Source of the DNA: Peptococcaceae bacterium BRH_c23
GTDB lineage: Bacteria > Bacillota_B > Desulfitobacteriia > Desulfitobacteriales > Desulfitobacteriaceae
Assembly: GCA_000961805.1 (NCBI GenBank)
Contig: LADV01000340.1
Span: 1 to 23,706, forward strand
DNA: 23,706 bases
Reading direction: 5' to 3'
Positions 8,685 to 16,181 of the stretch are shown in pieces (the stretch's first letter is position 1; each line of letters starts with the position of its first letter). The translations under genes and the position numbers were made by a program. Under the pieces are notes generated by a model that saw only the letters and a list, made by a program, of their open reading frames with translations, was not told where the DNA came from and made no database searches.

Positions 8685-9014
8685 ATGCAAGTGTTAGCGC
8701 ACGGTTTGGTGGCGGCGATGCTAAAGCAAGTCCGGCAGGACAGGCTGGGCAACCTTCTTTTTTATATCGGGGAGGGCTGCTGCGACGGCACCGCCCCGTA
8801 TTTGTATGAAAATTTCATAGTGGAACCTACGGCGGTCCAAATCGGTTCAGCGTATGGAGTACCGGTTTACACCTCGCAGCGGCTGGCGGCTTTACATACC
8901 GGTAAGACCTTGATATTGACTGTAATTACCTCTGTGGGTGACAGGTTTTCCATTGAAAGTGACCACGGCCTTCAGTTAGTACTGTTGCCTCAACCTAGAA
9001 AGGATGATATTTAA
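8685..9014 (+). CDS. DUF779 family protein (aldehyde dehydrogenase companion)
   Basis: The product has 109 residues. The double cysteine in GEGCCDGTAP (C32, C33) after a FYIGE strand is the DUF779 signature, and the C-terminus has the expected DRFSIES segment. The ribosome binding site is poor (the start follows the ALDH stop by 5 bases), which points to translational coupling. The stop codon shares its last A with the ATG of the next gene (TAATG), so ALDH, DUF779 and ADH must be made together. The family is regularly found next to aldehyde dehydrogenases, but its activity is not established; a role in cofactor handling or in maturation of the partner enzyme is speculation. Confidence 0.85.
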   Translation: MQVLAHGLVAAMLKQVRQDRLGNLLFYIGEGCCDGTAPYLYENFIVEPTAVQIGSAYGVPVYTSQRLAALHTGKTLILTVITSVGDRFSIESDHGLQLVLLPQPRKDDI

Positions 9015-10204
9015 TGCCTACACAAACTTATTTCCGGTTTGATTTTCGCACCTCTGTATCAGCAGGACCCGGTGCCCGGGCATTTCTTCCGGCACATATG
9101 AAAGAGCTTGCCGCCCGGCGCTGGATGATTATAACAGATAAGGGCATTATCAGCGCCGGAATTATCGACAAACTAATGGAATCATTCGACGGGCCTCATG
9201 ATTTGCACATCGTTACCATATTTGACGAAGTCTTGCAGGATGCAAAAATGTCCCTGGTTAATAAAGCCGCGGGAATCGGACGCCAGCTGGCTGTAGAAGG
9301 TATTCTGGCCGTCGGGGGTGGCAGTGTTTTGGACACGGCCAAGGGAGTAAAAATGCTGCTTGCCTCCGGACTTACAGATATAGCAGACACTGTGCCGGCA
9401 AATACCGGATTATATGTAGGTGAGCTGGCCAAGCCGCTGGGAATAAAGCACATTGCCGTCCCAACCACGGCAGGGACAGGATCCGAAGTTTCTCCTGTCG
9501 CCGTCTTTTTAAATGAAACCGACCATGTAAAAGCCAATTTGCTGCATCCATACATTAATGCTGATATTGCAGTACTTGATCCTGACTTGACAGTAGGGCT
9601 TCCGCCCAAGATTACCGCCTTTACTGGATTCGACGCCCTGACGCATGCTATCGAAGGCGTGGCGTGGCCATATCAGGGGCAGATGTATGATGCCTTGGGG
9701 CTGCAGGCAATTCGTCTGATTGAGCAGAATCTGGCGAAGGCTGTTTCCAATGGAGCGGATGTCGACGCCCGGATGAACCTTTTGACCGCCAGCTGTATGG
9801 CGATTATGTCGTTCTCGTCGCTTGGAGCCATCCCGGTTCATAACTGTGCCCACGCCCTGGGCGCAATGTATGACATACCGCACGGTCTGGCCAACGCCGT
9901 GCTGCTGCCCATAGTAATGGAGGCGCTGCCGGAACTGTACCTGCCCAAGATAAATGCATTGGCCGATGCACTCGGGATCAAGGAGAAAGCAACACCGGAT
10001 GAACTGCACCAAATAGCTGTAGCAAAAATCAGGGTTCTCCAAAATGAACTAGGCCTGCCTGCAAACTTACTTCAATTCGGACCAAAGCCAGAGGAGATGC
10101 AGCAGGCCATAACCAACGTTTTGTCCGACCCAGCCGGTTTAGTTTTCAAGATACCTCTTGAACGTCTGATCAAAATTCTGGGTAAAGCCTTGTTCGACAT
10201 GTAG
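9014..10204 (+). CDS. Iron-containing (group III) alcohol dehydrogenase
   Basis: The product has 396 residues and its ATG overlaps the DUF779 stop by one base. It has GGGSVLDTAK at 101-110 (nucleotide-binding loop) and PTTAGTGSEVS at 150-160. The metal ligands can be placed at D207 and H211 (GFDALTHA), H276 and H290, with H280 in HNCAHALG as the usual additional active-site histidine. The spacing matches FucO-type enzymes. It interconverts a primary (sometimes secondary) alcohol and an aldehyde with NAD(H). Operon position says it works with the ALDH just upstream, turning the alcohol released by the hydrolase into acid. Iron-dependent enzymes of this type fit an anaerobe. Substrate is not determinable. 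Confidence 0.92.
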   Translation: MPTQTYFRFDFRTSVSAGPGARAFLPAHMKELAARRWMIITDKGIISAGIIDKLMESFDGPHDLHIVTIFDEVLQDAKMSLVNKAAGIGRQLAVEGILAVGGGSVLDTAKGVKMLLASGLTDIADTVPANTGLYVGELAKPLGIKHIAVPTTAGTGSEVSPVAVFLNETDHVKANLLHPYINADIAVLDPDLTVGLPPKITAFTGFDALTHAIEGVAWPYQGQMYDALGLQAIRLIEQNLAKAVSNGADVDARMNLLTASCMAIMSFSSLGAIPVHNCAHALGAMYDIPHGLANAVLLPIVMEALPELYLPKINALADALGIKEKATPDELHQIAVAKIRVLQNELGLPANLLQFGPKPEEMQQAITNVLSDPAGLVFKIPLERLIKILGKALFDM

Positions 10205-10490
10205 GAATTGCTTGTAACATCGTTGTACTCTTACACAAAAACCCAAGAACCAAATCAGTTTCTACGGAGTGATGTTTTTGACAAGATTCGCTTTTGTGAC
10301 GCCTGAGGTTCTGCGATCGCTTCAAATAAGGTTTTGCTGGTTGAATGGGCAACCACACAAGCCAGCTCCTTGATTAAAAATGGTCGGCCCCTAACCCAAG
10401 CCCAAAGAAAGTTAGCGCTAGGAAAACGGGGAACTCTAGCAGTAGGAATGATAACCTAGAAGCCCTTAACCTCTTCAGTTGAAGGTCAAG
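10205..10490 (+). other. Gap without an intact gene; possible decayed coding scrap
   Basis: About 290 bases lie between the ADH stop and the terminator. One frame (from roughly 10308 to the TAG at 10456-10458) stays open for about 49 codons without a start codon or ribosome binding site and ends ...KRGTLAVGMIT. I see no intact gene, promoter or RNA family here. The right end of the gap is discussed as a possible IS200/IS605 end. Confidence 0.3.
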
Positions 10491-10505
10491 GGAGTATCGG
10501 TAAAA
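10430..10505 (+). mobile_element. Possible right-end scrap of an IS200/IS605 (TnpB) element
   Basis: The sequence GAAGCCC, an imperfect hairpin (left arm CCCTTAACC, tip CTTCAGTTGAAG, right arm GGTCAAGGG) and then GGGAGTATC resembles the right end of IS200/IS605-type elements, where the tnpB stop codon is followed by a terminal hairpin that is also the end of the omega-RNA scaffold. A short frame just before it ends at the stop codon 10456-10458. No transposase body remains. The call rests on pattern memory alone. Confidence 0.3.
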
Positions 10506-10541
10506 CTACTTTTTTTAAGTAGAAAGCGATACTCCTTTTTT
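10491..10541 (+). terminator. Rho-independent terminator closing the ALDH-DUF779-ADH operon
   Basis: GGAGTATCG (10491-10499) pairs perfectly with CGATACTCC (10527-10535), and a smaller CTACTT/AAGTAG hairpin sits inside. TTTTTT follows at 10536-10541. The next gene runs towards it from the right on the minus strand. Confidence 0.85.
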
Positions 10542-10595
10542 ATGCTTTAAAAGAATTTAGTGTAAATTAAATAATTGATATTTCTTTTAAAGCAT
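10542..10595. repeat. 14-base perfect inverted repeat between convergent genes
   Basis: ATGCTTTAAAAGAA at 10542-10555 is the exact reverse complement of 10582-10595, with a 26-base AT-only-like spacer. It lies just after the + strand terminator and just beyond the stop of the minus-strand regulator (10632). It could fold as a transcript-end hairpin for the regulator, but the T-run expected after a minus-strand terminator is missing. Confidence 0.6.
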
Positions 10596-10631
10596 CTTGT
10601 AATTAAATCTTTATCAAAGGAAGTCTTTCGT

Positions 10632-12734
10632 TTATGCTAATCCCAACTTTCTTAGTCTAGCATAAAGGCGGGTTCTACTCATTCCAAGCTGCTTTGCAGC
10701 CTCACTCTTATTGCCTTTGGTCGAATCAAGAATAGCGAGAATGATCTCCTTTTCAGCAATGTTTAGCTTGTCCCTATAGACTTCCCTAACAGCGTCCTGT
10801 TTTTCAGTTCTTGATAAGTTCCTAGTGCTATCTACCTTCAGGAGGTAAGAAGGCAAGTGCTCTAGCGAGATTTCTCCCTTAATGACGAAATTAGCCGCAC
10901 GCTCAATTACATTTTCCAACTCTCTTATGTTGCCGGGCCAAGAGCAGCTGGAAAATATGTCCAAAACCTCAGGGGAAAATCCGGTGATGTCCGTTCCTAG
11001 GATACGATTGAATTTTTCTATAAACCTAGTTACTAATAACCCTATGTCCTCCGTGCGTTCCCGCAATGGAGGCAGATGAAGGTTGATTACGTTCAAGCGG
11101 TAATACAAATCTTCCCGGAAAGTACCGCTTGTTACTGACTTACGCAAATCGTGGTTGGTTGCGGCAATGATCCGGACGTCGACTCGAATGCTCTTGGTTC
11201 CTCCAATTCGTTCAAATTCTCGCTCTTGGATGGCCCTCAAAAGTTTAGTTTGTAGACTTAATGACATGTCACCAATTTCATCCAGGAAAAGGGTTCCTTT
11301 GTCGGCCATTTCAAAACGTCCTGGTTTTCCGTTGCGTTGTGCCCCCGAGAAAGCGCCAGGCGCATAGCCAAACATTTCCGATTCAAGCAAATTTTCTGGA
11401 ATTGCTGCGCAGTTGATGCTTACAAAGGGACCGTTGCGCCGCTGACTGCAATAATGAAGAGCCTGAGCAACCAATTCCTTGCCAGTTCCACTGTCACCTG
11501 TAATTAGAACGGTTGAATTTGTGCGTGACACCTTTTGAATTTCTTCCTTCAAGTACAGCATTGGCGGACTAGTGCCTATTATGGTCTTCAGTTCAAACTG
11601 CGAGGTTTTTGACTTTTGCAACTCTTCCTTGTAATATGCTACCTTGCTTTGTAATGAGTTGAGTTTTTTTACTAGTTCCTGTATTTCTGGTAGCTGCGGA
11701 AATACGATTTTTCCAACGGCTCCGGATGGTACACCATCTATGACAATGGGCAACCTTGAAACGATAAACTGTTTATCGTCAATATTTTGAATCTCACTGA
11801 ACTCGGGTACCCCTGACTTAGCTACAATGTGAAGCCGGCTATTTGTCATGATTTCTGTGACATGTTTGTTCAGAACTTCTTCGGGTCGGATCTTTAAGAA
11901 ATCAGTAGTTGCTTTATTAACTAAGGTGATACGGCCGCATTCGTCCACCACGATAATTCCGTCATAAATAATGTTTAGCACAGTATCCAAGGTGCGATTT
12001 AAGTTTTTAACTATTTCGAGTTCCTTTGCCGCTTGCTCCAATTCCGTTAGGTCGTGAAAGACGGCCACTGCTCCGTTTACTGCTATTCCATCTGAAATGG
12101 GCATGACATTAACAACTGTATGAATATCACCATGAATGTATTTAATGCCTATTATTGCTTTCCCCTGTTCAAATACTGGACGGAGATCCAAACCGGTGAG
12201 TACGCTTTTACTGGGCGACCCGAGCGTCTTCTCACTGCTGAGACCCAACATCTTTTCTGCGCTCTTGTTTATCAGAGAAACGGATTCACTGGCGTCAAAG
12301 GCCACGACGCCATTATGCATTGCATTCAATACAGCTGTGAGCTGAGCATTTAAAAGGTTAGACTTTTTTAACAGGCTTAAAACTGTATTGGTTTTGGTAA
12401 CTACTCCAACTACTCTAGTATGTTCATCTACCACCGGTGCAGATCCTACCGGACTCATTTTGATCACCTGTTCTACAATGGCAGATGGTATGCTTTCAGG
12501 TACACTGTAAACGTCTTTGGTGATCCAAGGGTCAATATAATCCTCCAAGGAAGCTTTATGCAGAAGGGCATTGTAAAGATTGGTCCGGGTAAAAAGCCCT
12601 ATTAGGCGCCTCTCCTCAGAAACTACGGGAAGCGCATCAACTTTAGTCTGCTTAAAGGCAAGTATCGCCCTTTCCAAAGTATCGCCGCAATAAAGATTGG
12701 TTATGTCAGTATTGATAATGTCCTTAATATGCAT
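10632..12734 (-). CDS. Sigma-54-dependent activator with CBS pair and two PAS domains
   Basis: The product has 700 residues. ATG at 12734 follows AAGGTGA. Domains in order: tandem CBS (about 1-120), PAS (about 130-235), PAS (about 245-350), a coiled linker (350-385), the AAA+ sigma-54 interaction module (about 387-615) and a Fis-type helix-turn-helix (about 660-698). Key motifs are Walker A GDSGTGKE at 413-420, the sigma-54 contact loop as GAFSGA at 460-465 (GAFTGA in most relatives), Walker B LFLDEIGDM at 482-490 and GNIREL at 601-606. It has no receiver domain, so it senses something directly: CBS pairs usually bind adenine nucleotides, and PAS domains small ligands or redox state. It is divergent from the thiolase operon, whose leader contains a -24/-12 promoter, so that operon is its likely target. 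Confidence 0.95.
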   Translation of the reverse strand: MHIKDIINTDITNLYCGDTLERAILAFKQTKVDALPVVSEERRLIGLFTRTNLYNALLHKASLEDYIDPWITKDVYSVPESIPSAIVEQVIKMSPVGSAPVVDEHTRVVGVVTKTNTVLSLLKKSNLLNAQLTAVLNAMHNGVVAFDASESVSLINKSAEKMLGLSSEKTLGSPSKSVLTGLDLRPVFEQGKAIIGIKYIHGDIHTVVNVMPISDGIAVNGAVAVFHDLTELEQAAKELEIVKNLNRTLDTVLNIIYDGIIVVDECGRITLVNKATTDFLKIRPEEVLNKHVTEIMTNSRLHIVAKSGVPEFSEIQNIDDKQFIVSRLPIVIDGVPSGAVGKIVFPQLPEIQELVKKLNSLQSKVAYYKEELQKSKTSQFELKTIIGTSPPMLYLKEEIQKVSRTNSTVLITGDSGTGKELVAQALHYCSQRRNGPFVSINCAAIPENLLESEMFGYAPGAFSGAQRNGKPGRFEMADKGTLFLDEIGDMSLSLQTKLLRAIQEREFERIGGTKSIRVDVRIIAATNHDLRKSVTSGTFREDLYYRLNVINLHLPPLRERTEDIGLLVTRFIEKFNRILGTDITGFSPEVLDIFSSCSWPGNIRELENVIERAANFVIKGEISLEHLPSYLLKVDSTRNLSRTEKQDAVREVYRDKLNIAEKEIILAILDSTKGNKSEAAKQLGMSRTRLYARLRKLGLA

Positions 12735-12908
12735 TTAATCACCTTCTATGTAAAATTTGAGGCAAATCAAGCTAAAAAGGTCCTTTTGCTTTAATAATAA
12801 CACAGATGATTGGAAAGCTGTAATGAAATCTATACAGGACATTTTAATGTGTAATGATATAGATACAGGAAAGTAGTGCCTCGTTTTTTTTGAATAGATT
12901 TTACTTAG

Positions 12909-12927
12909 TGCAATCAATCAAGTTGCA
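12909..12927. promoter_or_regulatory. Inverted repeat TGCAA/TTGCA in the divergent control region
   Basis: TGCAA at 12909-12913 faces TTGCA at 12923-12927, and the TTGCA arm is repeated directly after. It is 100-120 bases upstream of the -24/-12 promoter, a normal distance for enhancer sites. Weaker than the neighbouring repeat at 12948-12967. Confidence 0.3.
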
Positions 12928-12947
12928 TTGCAAAAGGATATGATTTA

Positions 12948-12967
12948 GGTAACCTGTGCTTGTTACC
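12948..12967. promoter_or_regulatory. Candidate upstream activator site for the sigma-54 regulator
   Basis: GGTAAC at 12948-12953 and GTTACC at 12962-12967 form a perfect 6+6 inverted repeat with an 8-base spacer. Its centre is about 72 bases before the -24 GG of the promoter at 13029. Fis-type helix-turn-helix activators bind such dyads 70-200 bases upstream. The link to this regulator is an inference from position. Confidence 0.5.
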
Positions 12968-13028
12968 AGGGTTATTTGTTCGAAAAATAAAGGTTATCTT
13001 CATCATCCAAGGTTGTGGCTCTGCTTTT

Positions 13029-13044
13029 TGGCATGTGAATTGCT
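13029..13044 (+). promoter_or_regulatory. Sigma-54 (-24/-12) promoter of the thiolase operon
   Basis: TGGCAT, five bases, then TTGCT matches the consensus TGGCAC-N5-TTGCW at all but one position. The invariant GG (13030-13031) and GC (13042-13043) are separated by exactly 10 bases. It points towards the thiolase gene and lies between that gene and a divergent sigma-54 activator. The transcript would begin near 13055 and have a leader of about 315 bases. I checked the other intergenic gaps and saw no comparable match. Confidence 0.8.
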
Positions 13045-13080
13045 TAGTTGTATTAACACTCAGAAAATTCAAAGAATTAA

Positions 13081-13349
13081 GACTTAGTAAAGGAGTTGAA
13101 AGCGTACTGGATTTATGAAACAGCACGTATTCGTGTTGCCCATATCTCAAAAACAAGGAAAAAGGGGGATGTTCTTTTTGGTAAACACTTTGACATTGGG
13201 CCGCGAGAATCTTGGGTGCTGTTGGAGTAAGTATGGGAACGGTGTTTTTGGCTAGTGAAGTGTGCCGTAAAATTGGCAAGAGCTACAATGAACAATTGAT
13301 AAGAGATGAAGCGTATGACACCCTTATTGCTGCAAAAAGTGTTAAATAA
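13081..13349 (+). pseudogene. Frameshifted or short unknown ORF in the thiolase leader
   Basis: One frame is open from 13081 to TAA 13228-13230 (with AYWIYETARIRVAHI and VLFGKHFDIG). A second overlapping frame is open from 13194 to TAA 13347-13349 (ARILGAVGVSMGTVFLASEV, then RDEAYDTLIAAKSVK). Joined by a shift near 13205 they would make one protein of about 85 residues. Alternatively the second frame has its own ATG at 13233, preceded by GGAG, giving a 38-residue peptide that ends 21 bases before the thiolase start. I do not recognise either. It could be a decayed first gene of the operon or a small protein or leader peptide. Confidence 0.3.
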
Positions 13350-13370
13350 CCAACCGTAGGAGGAAAAAAT

Positions 13371-14552
13371 ATGAGTAACAAAGCAAGAGTGATTGGTGTG
13401 GGTATGGTTAAGTTTGTTAAACCCGGCGCCCAGGAACCATATGAGATTATGGCTGCCAAAGCGATAAGGGAAGCTTTGAAAGACGCCGGAATTGAGTATG
13501 GACATATTCAACAGGCCTACGCCGGGTATATTTATGGGGATAGTACGTGTGGACAAACTGCCTTATATAAGGTTGGTATGACCGGGATACCGGTTGTTAA
13601 TGTAAACAACAACTGTTCGTCCGGTTCTACCGCTTTGTTCTTGGCCAGACAAGCTGTGGAATCAGGCGCTGTTGAATGTGCTTTGGCCTTTGGTTTTGAG
13701 GAGATGAAACCTGGTGCGCTCGTTTCGAACTGGGATGATCGTACCTCTCCGTTTGAGTGGATTGAAAAGAGCTTGATCAACTTGGTTCCTGATCAGCCAA
13801 ACGCTCCTATTGCATTGAAAACTTTCGGGGCTGCAGGTAAGGCTTATTTGGATAAATATGGCGCAAATCAGGACATCTTCGCCAAAGTTGCAGTTAAAAC
13901 ACGCAGCCATGCAATCCACAACCCCTATTCCATGTTCCACACCCCTCTGACTGTGGAGGAAGTGATGAATGCTCCCTTGATTTATGCACCCTATTTGACC
14001 CGTTTAGAAGCATGTCCCCCCTCTTGCGGTGCAGCGGCAGCCATTGTCTGCAGTGAGGAATTCGCCCGTAAACATGGGATTTCCAATTCGGTAGAGATAG
14101 TTGCTCAAGCGCTGACCACCGATACCGAAACAAGCTCGGAAAATCCCATGAACATAGTGGGTGCAGATATGACTCGCCGTGCCGCCAAGCAAGTTTATGA
14201 AAAAGCAGGCATTGGCCCGGAAGATGTGGATGTGGTGGAACTGCATGATTGTTTTACTCCTAATGAGGTAATTACCTATGAAGGACTTAGCCTGTGCAGC
14301 GAGGGGGAGGCAGAGAAGTTTGTTAACGACCGCGACAATACTTACGGCGGCAAGGTAGTGGTCAATCCGTCGGGTGGACTAATGTCAAAGGGGCATCCCA
14401 TCGGAGCCACCGGTCTGGCCCAATGCACCGAGCTGGTATGGCAACTGAGAGGCCAGGCTGATAAACGTCAAGTACCAGGGGCAAGAATTGCTTTACAGCA
14501 TAATTTAGGCCTTGGTGGTGCTTGTGTAGTGACTATGTACCGTCAGAGTTAG
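13371..14552 (+). CDS. SCP-x-type thiolase (acetyl-CoA acyltransferase family)
   Basis: The product has 393 residues, with ATG 13371 behind GTAGGAGG. Thiolase features: nucleophile C82 in NNNCSSGS, the H292-D293-C294 motif in ELHDCFTPNE that marks the SCP2/SCP-x thiolase branch, and GHPIGATG at 341-348 with H342; a glycine-rich LGLGGACV segment ends the protein. It cleaves a 3-ketoacyl-CoA with CoA. This branch often handles branched or sterol side-chain ketoacyl-CoAs and frequently works with a DUF35 zinc-ribbon/OB-fold partner. Such a partner is not adjacent, but a decayed one lies at 20934-21218. First intact gene after the sigma-54 promoter, hence probably the operon leader. Confidence 0.92.
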   Translation: MSNKARVIGVGMVKFVKPGAQEPYEIMAAKAIREALKDAGIEYGHIQQAYAGYIYGDSTCGQTALYKVGMTGIPVVNVNNNCSSGSTALFLARQAVESGAVECALAFGFEEMKPGALVSNWDDRTSPFEWIEKSLINLVPDQPNAPIALKTFGAAGKAYLDKYGANQDIFAKVAVKTRSHAIHNPYSMFHTPLTVEEVMNAPLIYAPYLTRLEACPPSCGAAAAIVCSEEFARKHGISNSVEIVAQALTTDTETSSENPMNIVGADMTRRAAKQVYEKAGIGPEDVDVVELHDCFTPNEVITYEGLSLCSEGEAEKFVNDRDNTYGGKVVVNPSGGLMSKGHPIGATGLAQCTELVWQLRGQADKRQVPGARIALQHNLGLGGACVVTMYRQS

Positions 14553-14586
14553 AAGGCTGGTTAGTAATTAAGAGGAGGGGGACATT

Positions 14587-16149
14587 ATGAGTATTGGGGA
14601 ACACCTGGTCAGAAACCTATTAATTGGGGAATTGCTCAGCAGAAACTCCAGAAAGTATCCTGATAAGCTGGCTTTTAAAGAGGGAGACCGGAAGTTTAGT
14701 TATGCTGAGTATAATTTCCGGGTTAATAAACTAGCCAATGCTTTAAGGGAACTGGGCATCGGACATGGGGATAAGGTTGCAATTCTATTGTTTAATGGCA
14801 TTGAGATAATTGACTGTTACTTTGCTCTTGCCAAGCTGGGGGCTGTGGCTGTACCGGTGAATTTCCGTTTTGTTGGCCCTGAGATAGTCTATGTGGTTAA
14901 CGATTCTGATTCAGTTTCAGTTATTTTTGAAACAAGCTTTGAAAAGACCATCGATTCCGTCAGGGATCAGCTTTCAAAGGTTAGACACTTCATTTCCGTC
15001 TCTACTCAAAGTGTGTTGCCTTATGCAATTAACTATGATGAATTTCTGGAAAAAGGCAGTGGGGAAGAACCCCTCGCAGTAGTAAATGACAATGATCCAG
15101 CTCAAATCATGTACACATCAGGAACAACAGGAAAACCCAAGGGCGCAGTATTATCCCACAAAAACCAAATATCCAACGCGCTAAGTGTATTGGTTGAACG
15201 TGTGTCTAGTTCAGATGAAGTGTATCTGTGCATCCCTCCTCTCTTTCACGAGGCCGCTCTGGCCGTAACTCTGGAGACAGTAATGCTTGGTGGTTCAACT
15301 GTAATTATGAAGCAATTTGACCCTGCAGCAGTTGCCGAAACATTAGAAAAAGAAAAAATAACTACAGTTCTTCTGGTTCCGGCAATGTGGAATATGCTAC
15401 TTCAAATGCCAAATTTGGAAAAGCACAATTTCAGCTCTTTTTGGCTGGCTATTACCGGGGCTGCCATTTTACCCCAGAGCCTGAGAAAAGCTATTTCTAA
15501 AACCTTCCCTAATGTTAAGCTCTATGATATTTTCGGTCAGACAGAAATGAGCCCGGCCACAACACTCTTAAAACCCGAGGATGCTCTACGTAAGAATGCC
15601 TCAGTGGGGAAACCAATCATTGGGGTTGAAGTCAGGGTTGTAGACGACAACGGGCAGGACGTCCCGGTTGGGCAAGTTGGAGAGATTATTTACCGCAGCC
15701 CCGGAATGTTATTGGAGTATTACAAGAACTCTGAGGCTACAAGTCAAGCTATAGTGGATGGCTGGTTTTACAGCGGCGATCTAGTACGTTTGGATGAAGA
15801 GGGCTATGTCTATGTAGTTGACCGCAAGAAAGATATGATCATCAGCGGTGGCGAGAACGTTTATCCAGCCGAAGTTGAAGAAGTCCTGTATGGACATGGG
15901 AAGGTTTTGGAAGCGGCCGTGATCGGTATTCCCAGTGAAAAATGGGGTGAGGGAGTTCATGCAGTGGTTGTGCCAAAACCTGGAATGTGTATTACGCCCG
16001 AGGAAATAATGGAGTATTGTACCTCAAACATGACGAGCTACAAAAAGCCCCGCTCCGTTGAGATAGTTGCTGCCCTTCCGCGCAATGCTTCGGGCAAGGT
16101 ACTTAAGGGTATACTGCGGGAGAAGTATGGTAATGCCGTAAAATACTAG
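14587..16149 (+). CDS. Acyl-CoA synthetase (AMP-forming, fatty-acid type)
   Basis: The product has 520 residues, with ATG 14587 behind AGAGGAGGGGG, 34 bases after the thiolase stop. ANL-superfamily motifs are complete: P-loop YTSGTTGKPKG at 176-186, the GQTE adenine-side motif at 317-320, GWFYSGDL at 392-399, the hinge/C-domain ENVYPAEVEEV at 423-433 and the catalytic lysine K504 in PRNASGKVLK. It makes acyl-AMP and then acyl-CoA from a carboxylic acid and ATP. It would feed the beta-oxidation enzymes encoded after it. Substrate class is fatty or related alkanoic/alicyclic acid; chain length cannot be told. It is probably one of two activation options in the window, the other being the CoA transferases. 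Confidence 0.93.
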   Translation: MSIGEHLVRNLLIGELLSRNSRKYPDKLAFKEGDRKFSYAEYNFRVNKLANALRELGIGHGDKVAILLFNGIEIIDCYFALAKLGAVAVPVNFRFVGPEIVYVVNDSDSVSVIFETSFEKTIDSVRDQLSKVRHFISVSTQSVLPYAINYDEFLEKGSGEEPLAVVNDNDPAQIMYTSGTTGKPKGAVLSHKNQISNALSVLVERVSSSDEVYLCIPPLFHEAALAVTLETVMLGGSTVIMKQFDPAAVAETLEKEKITTVLLVPAMWNMLLQMPNLEKHNFSSFWLAITGAAILPQSLRKAISKTFPNVKLYDIFGQTEMSPATTLLKPEDALRKNASVGKPIIGVEVRVVDDNGQDVPVGQVGEIIYRSPGMLLEYYKNSEATSQAIVDGWFYSGDLVRLDEEGYVYVVDRKKDMIISGGENVYPAEVEEVLYGHGKVLEAAVIGIPSEKWGEGVHAVVVPKPGMCITPEEIMEYCTSNMTSYKKPRSVEIVAALPRNASGKVLKGILREKYGNAVKY

Positions 16150-16181
16150 TAATCATTAACTTGCGAACGAAGGGATACAGA

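Noticed and set aside
8348..8809. 153-residue + strand frame over the end of the ALDH gene
   Set aside because: Out-of-frame shadow of the ALDH C-terminus and the DUF779 start; no family features.
9509..10042. 177-residue minus-strand frame inside the alcohol dehydrogenase gene
   Set aside because: Overlaps conserved metal-binding codons of the ADH; no motif of its own and no ribosome binding site.
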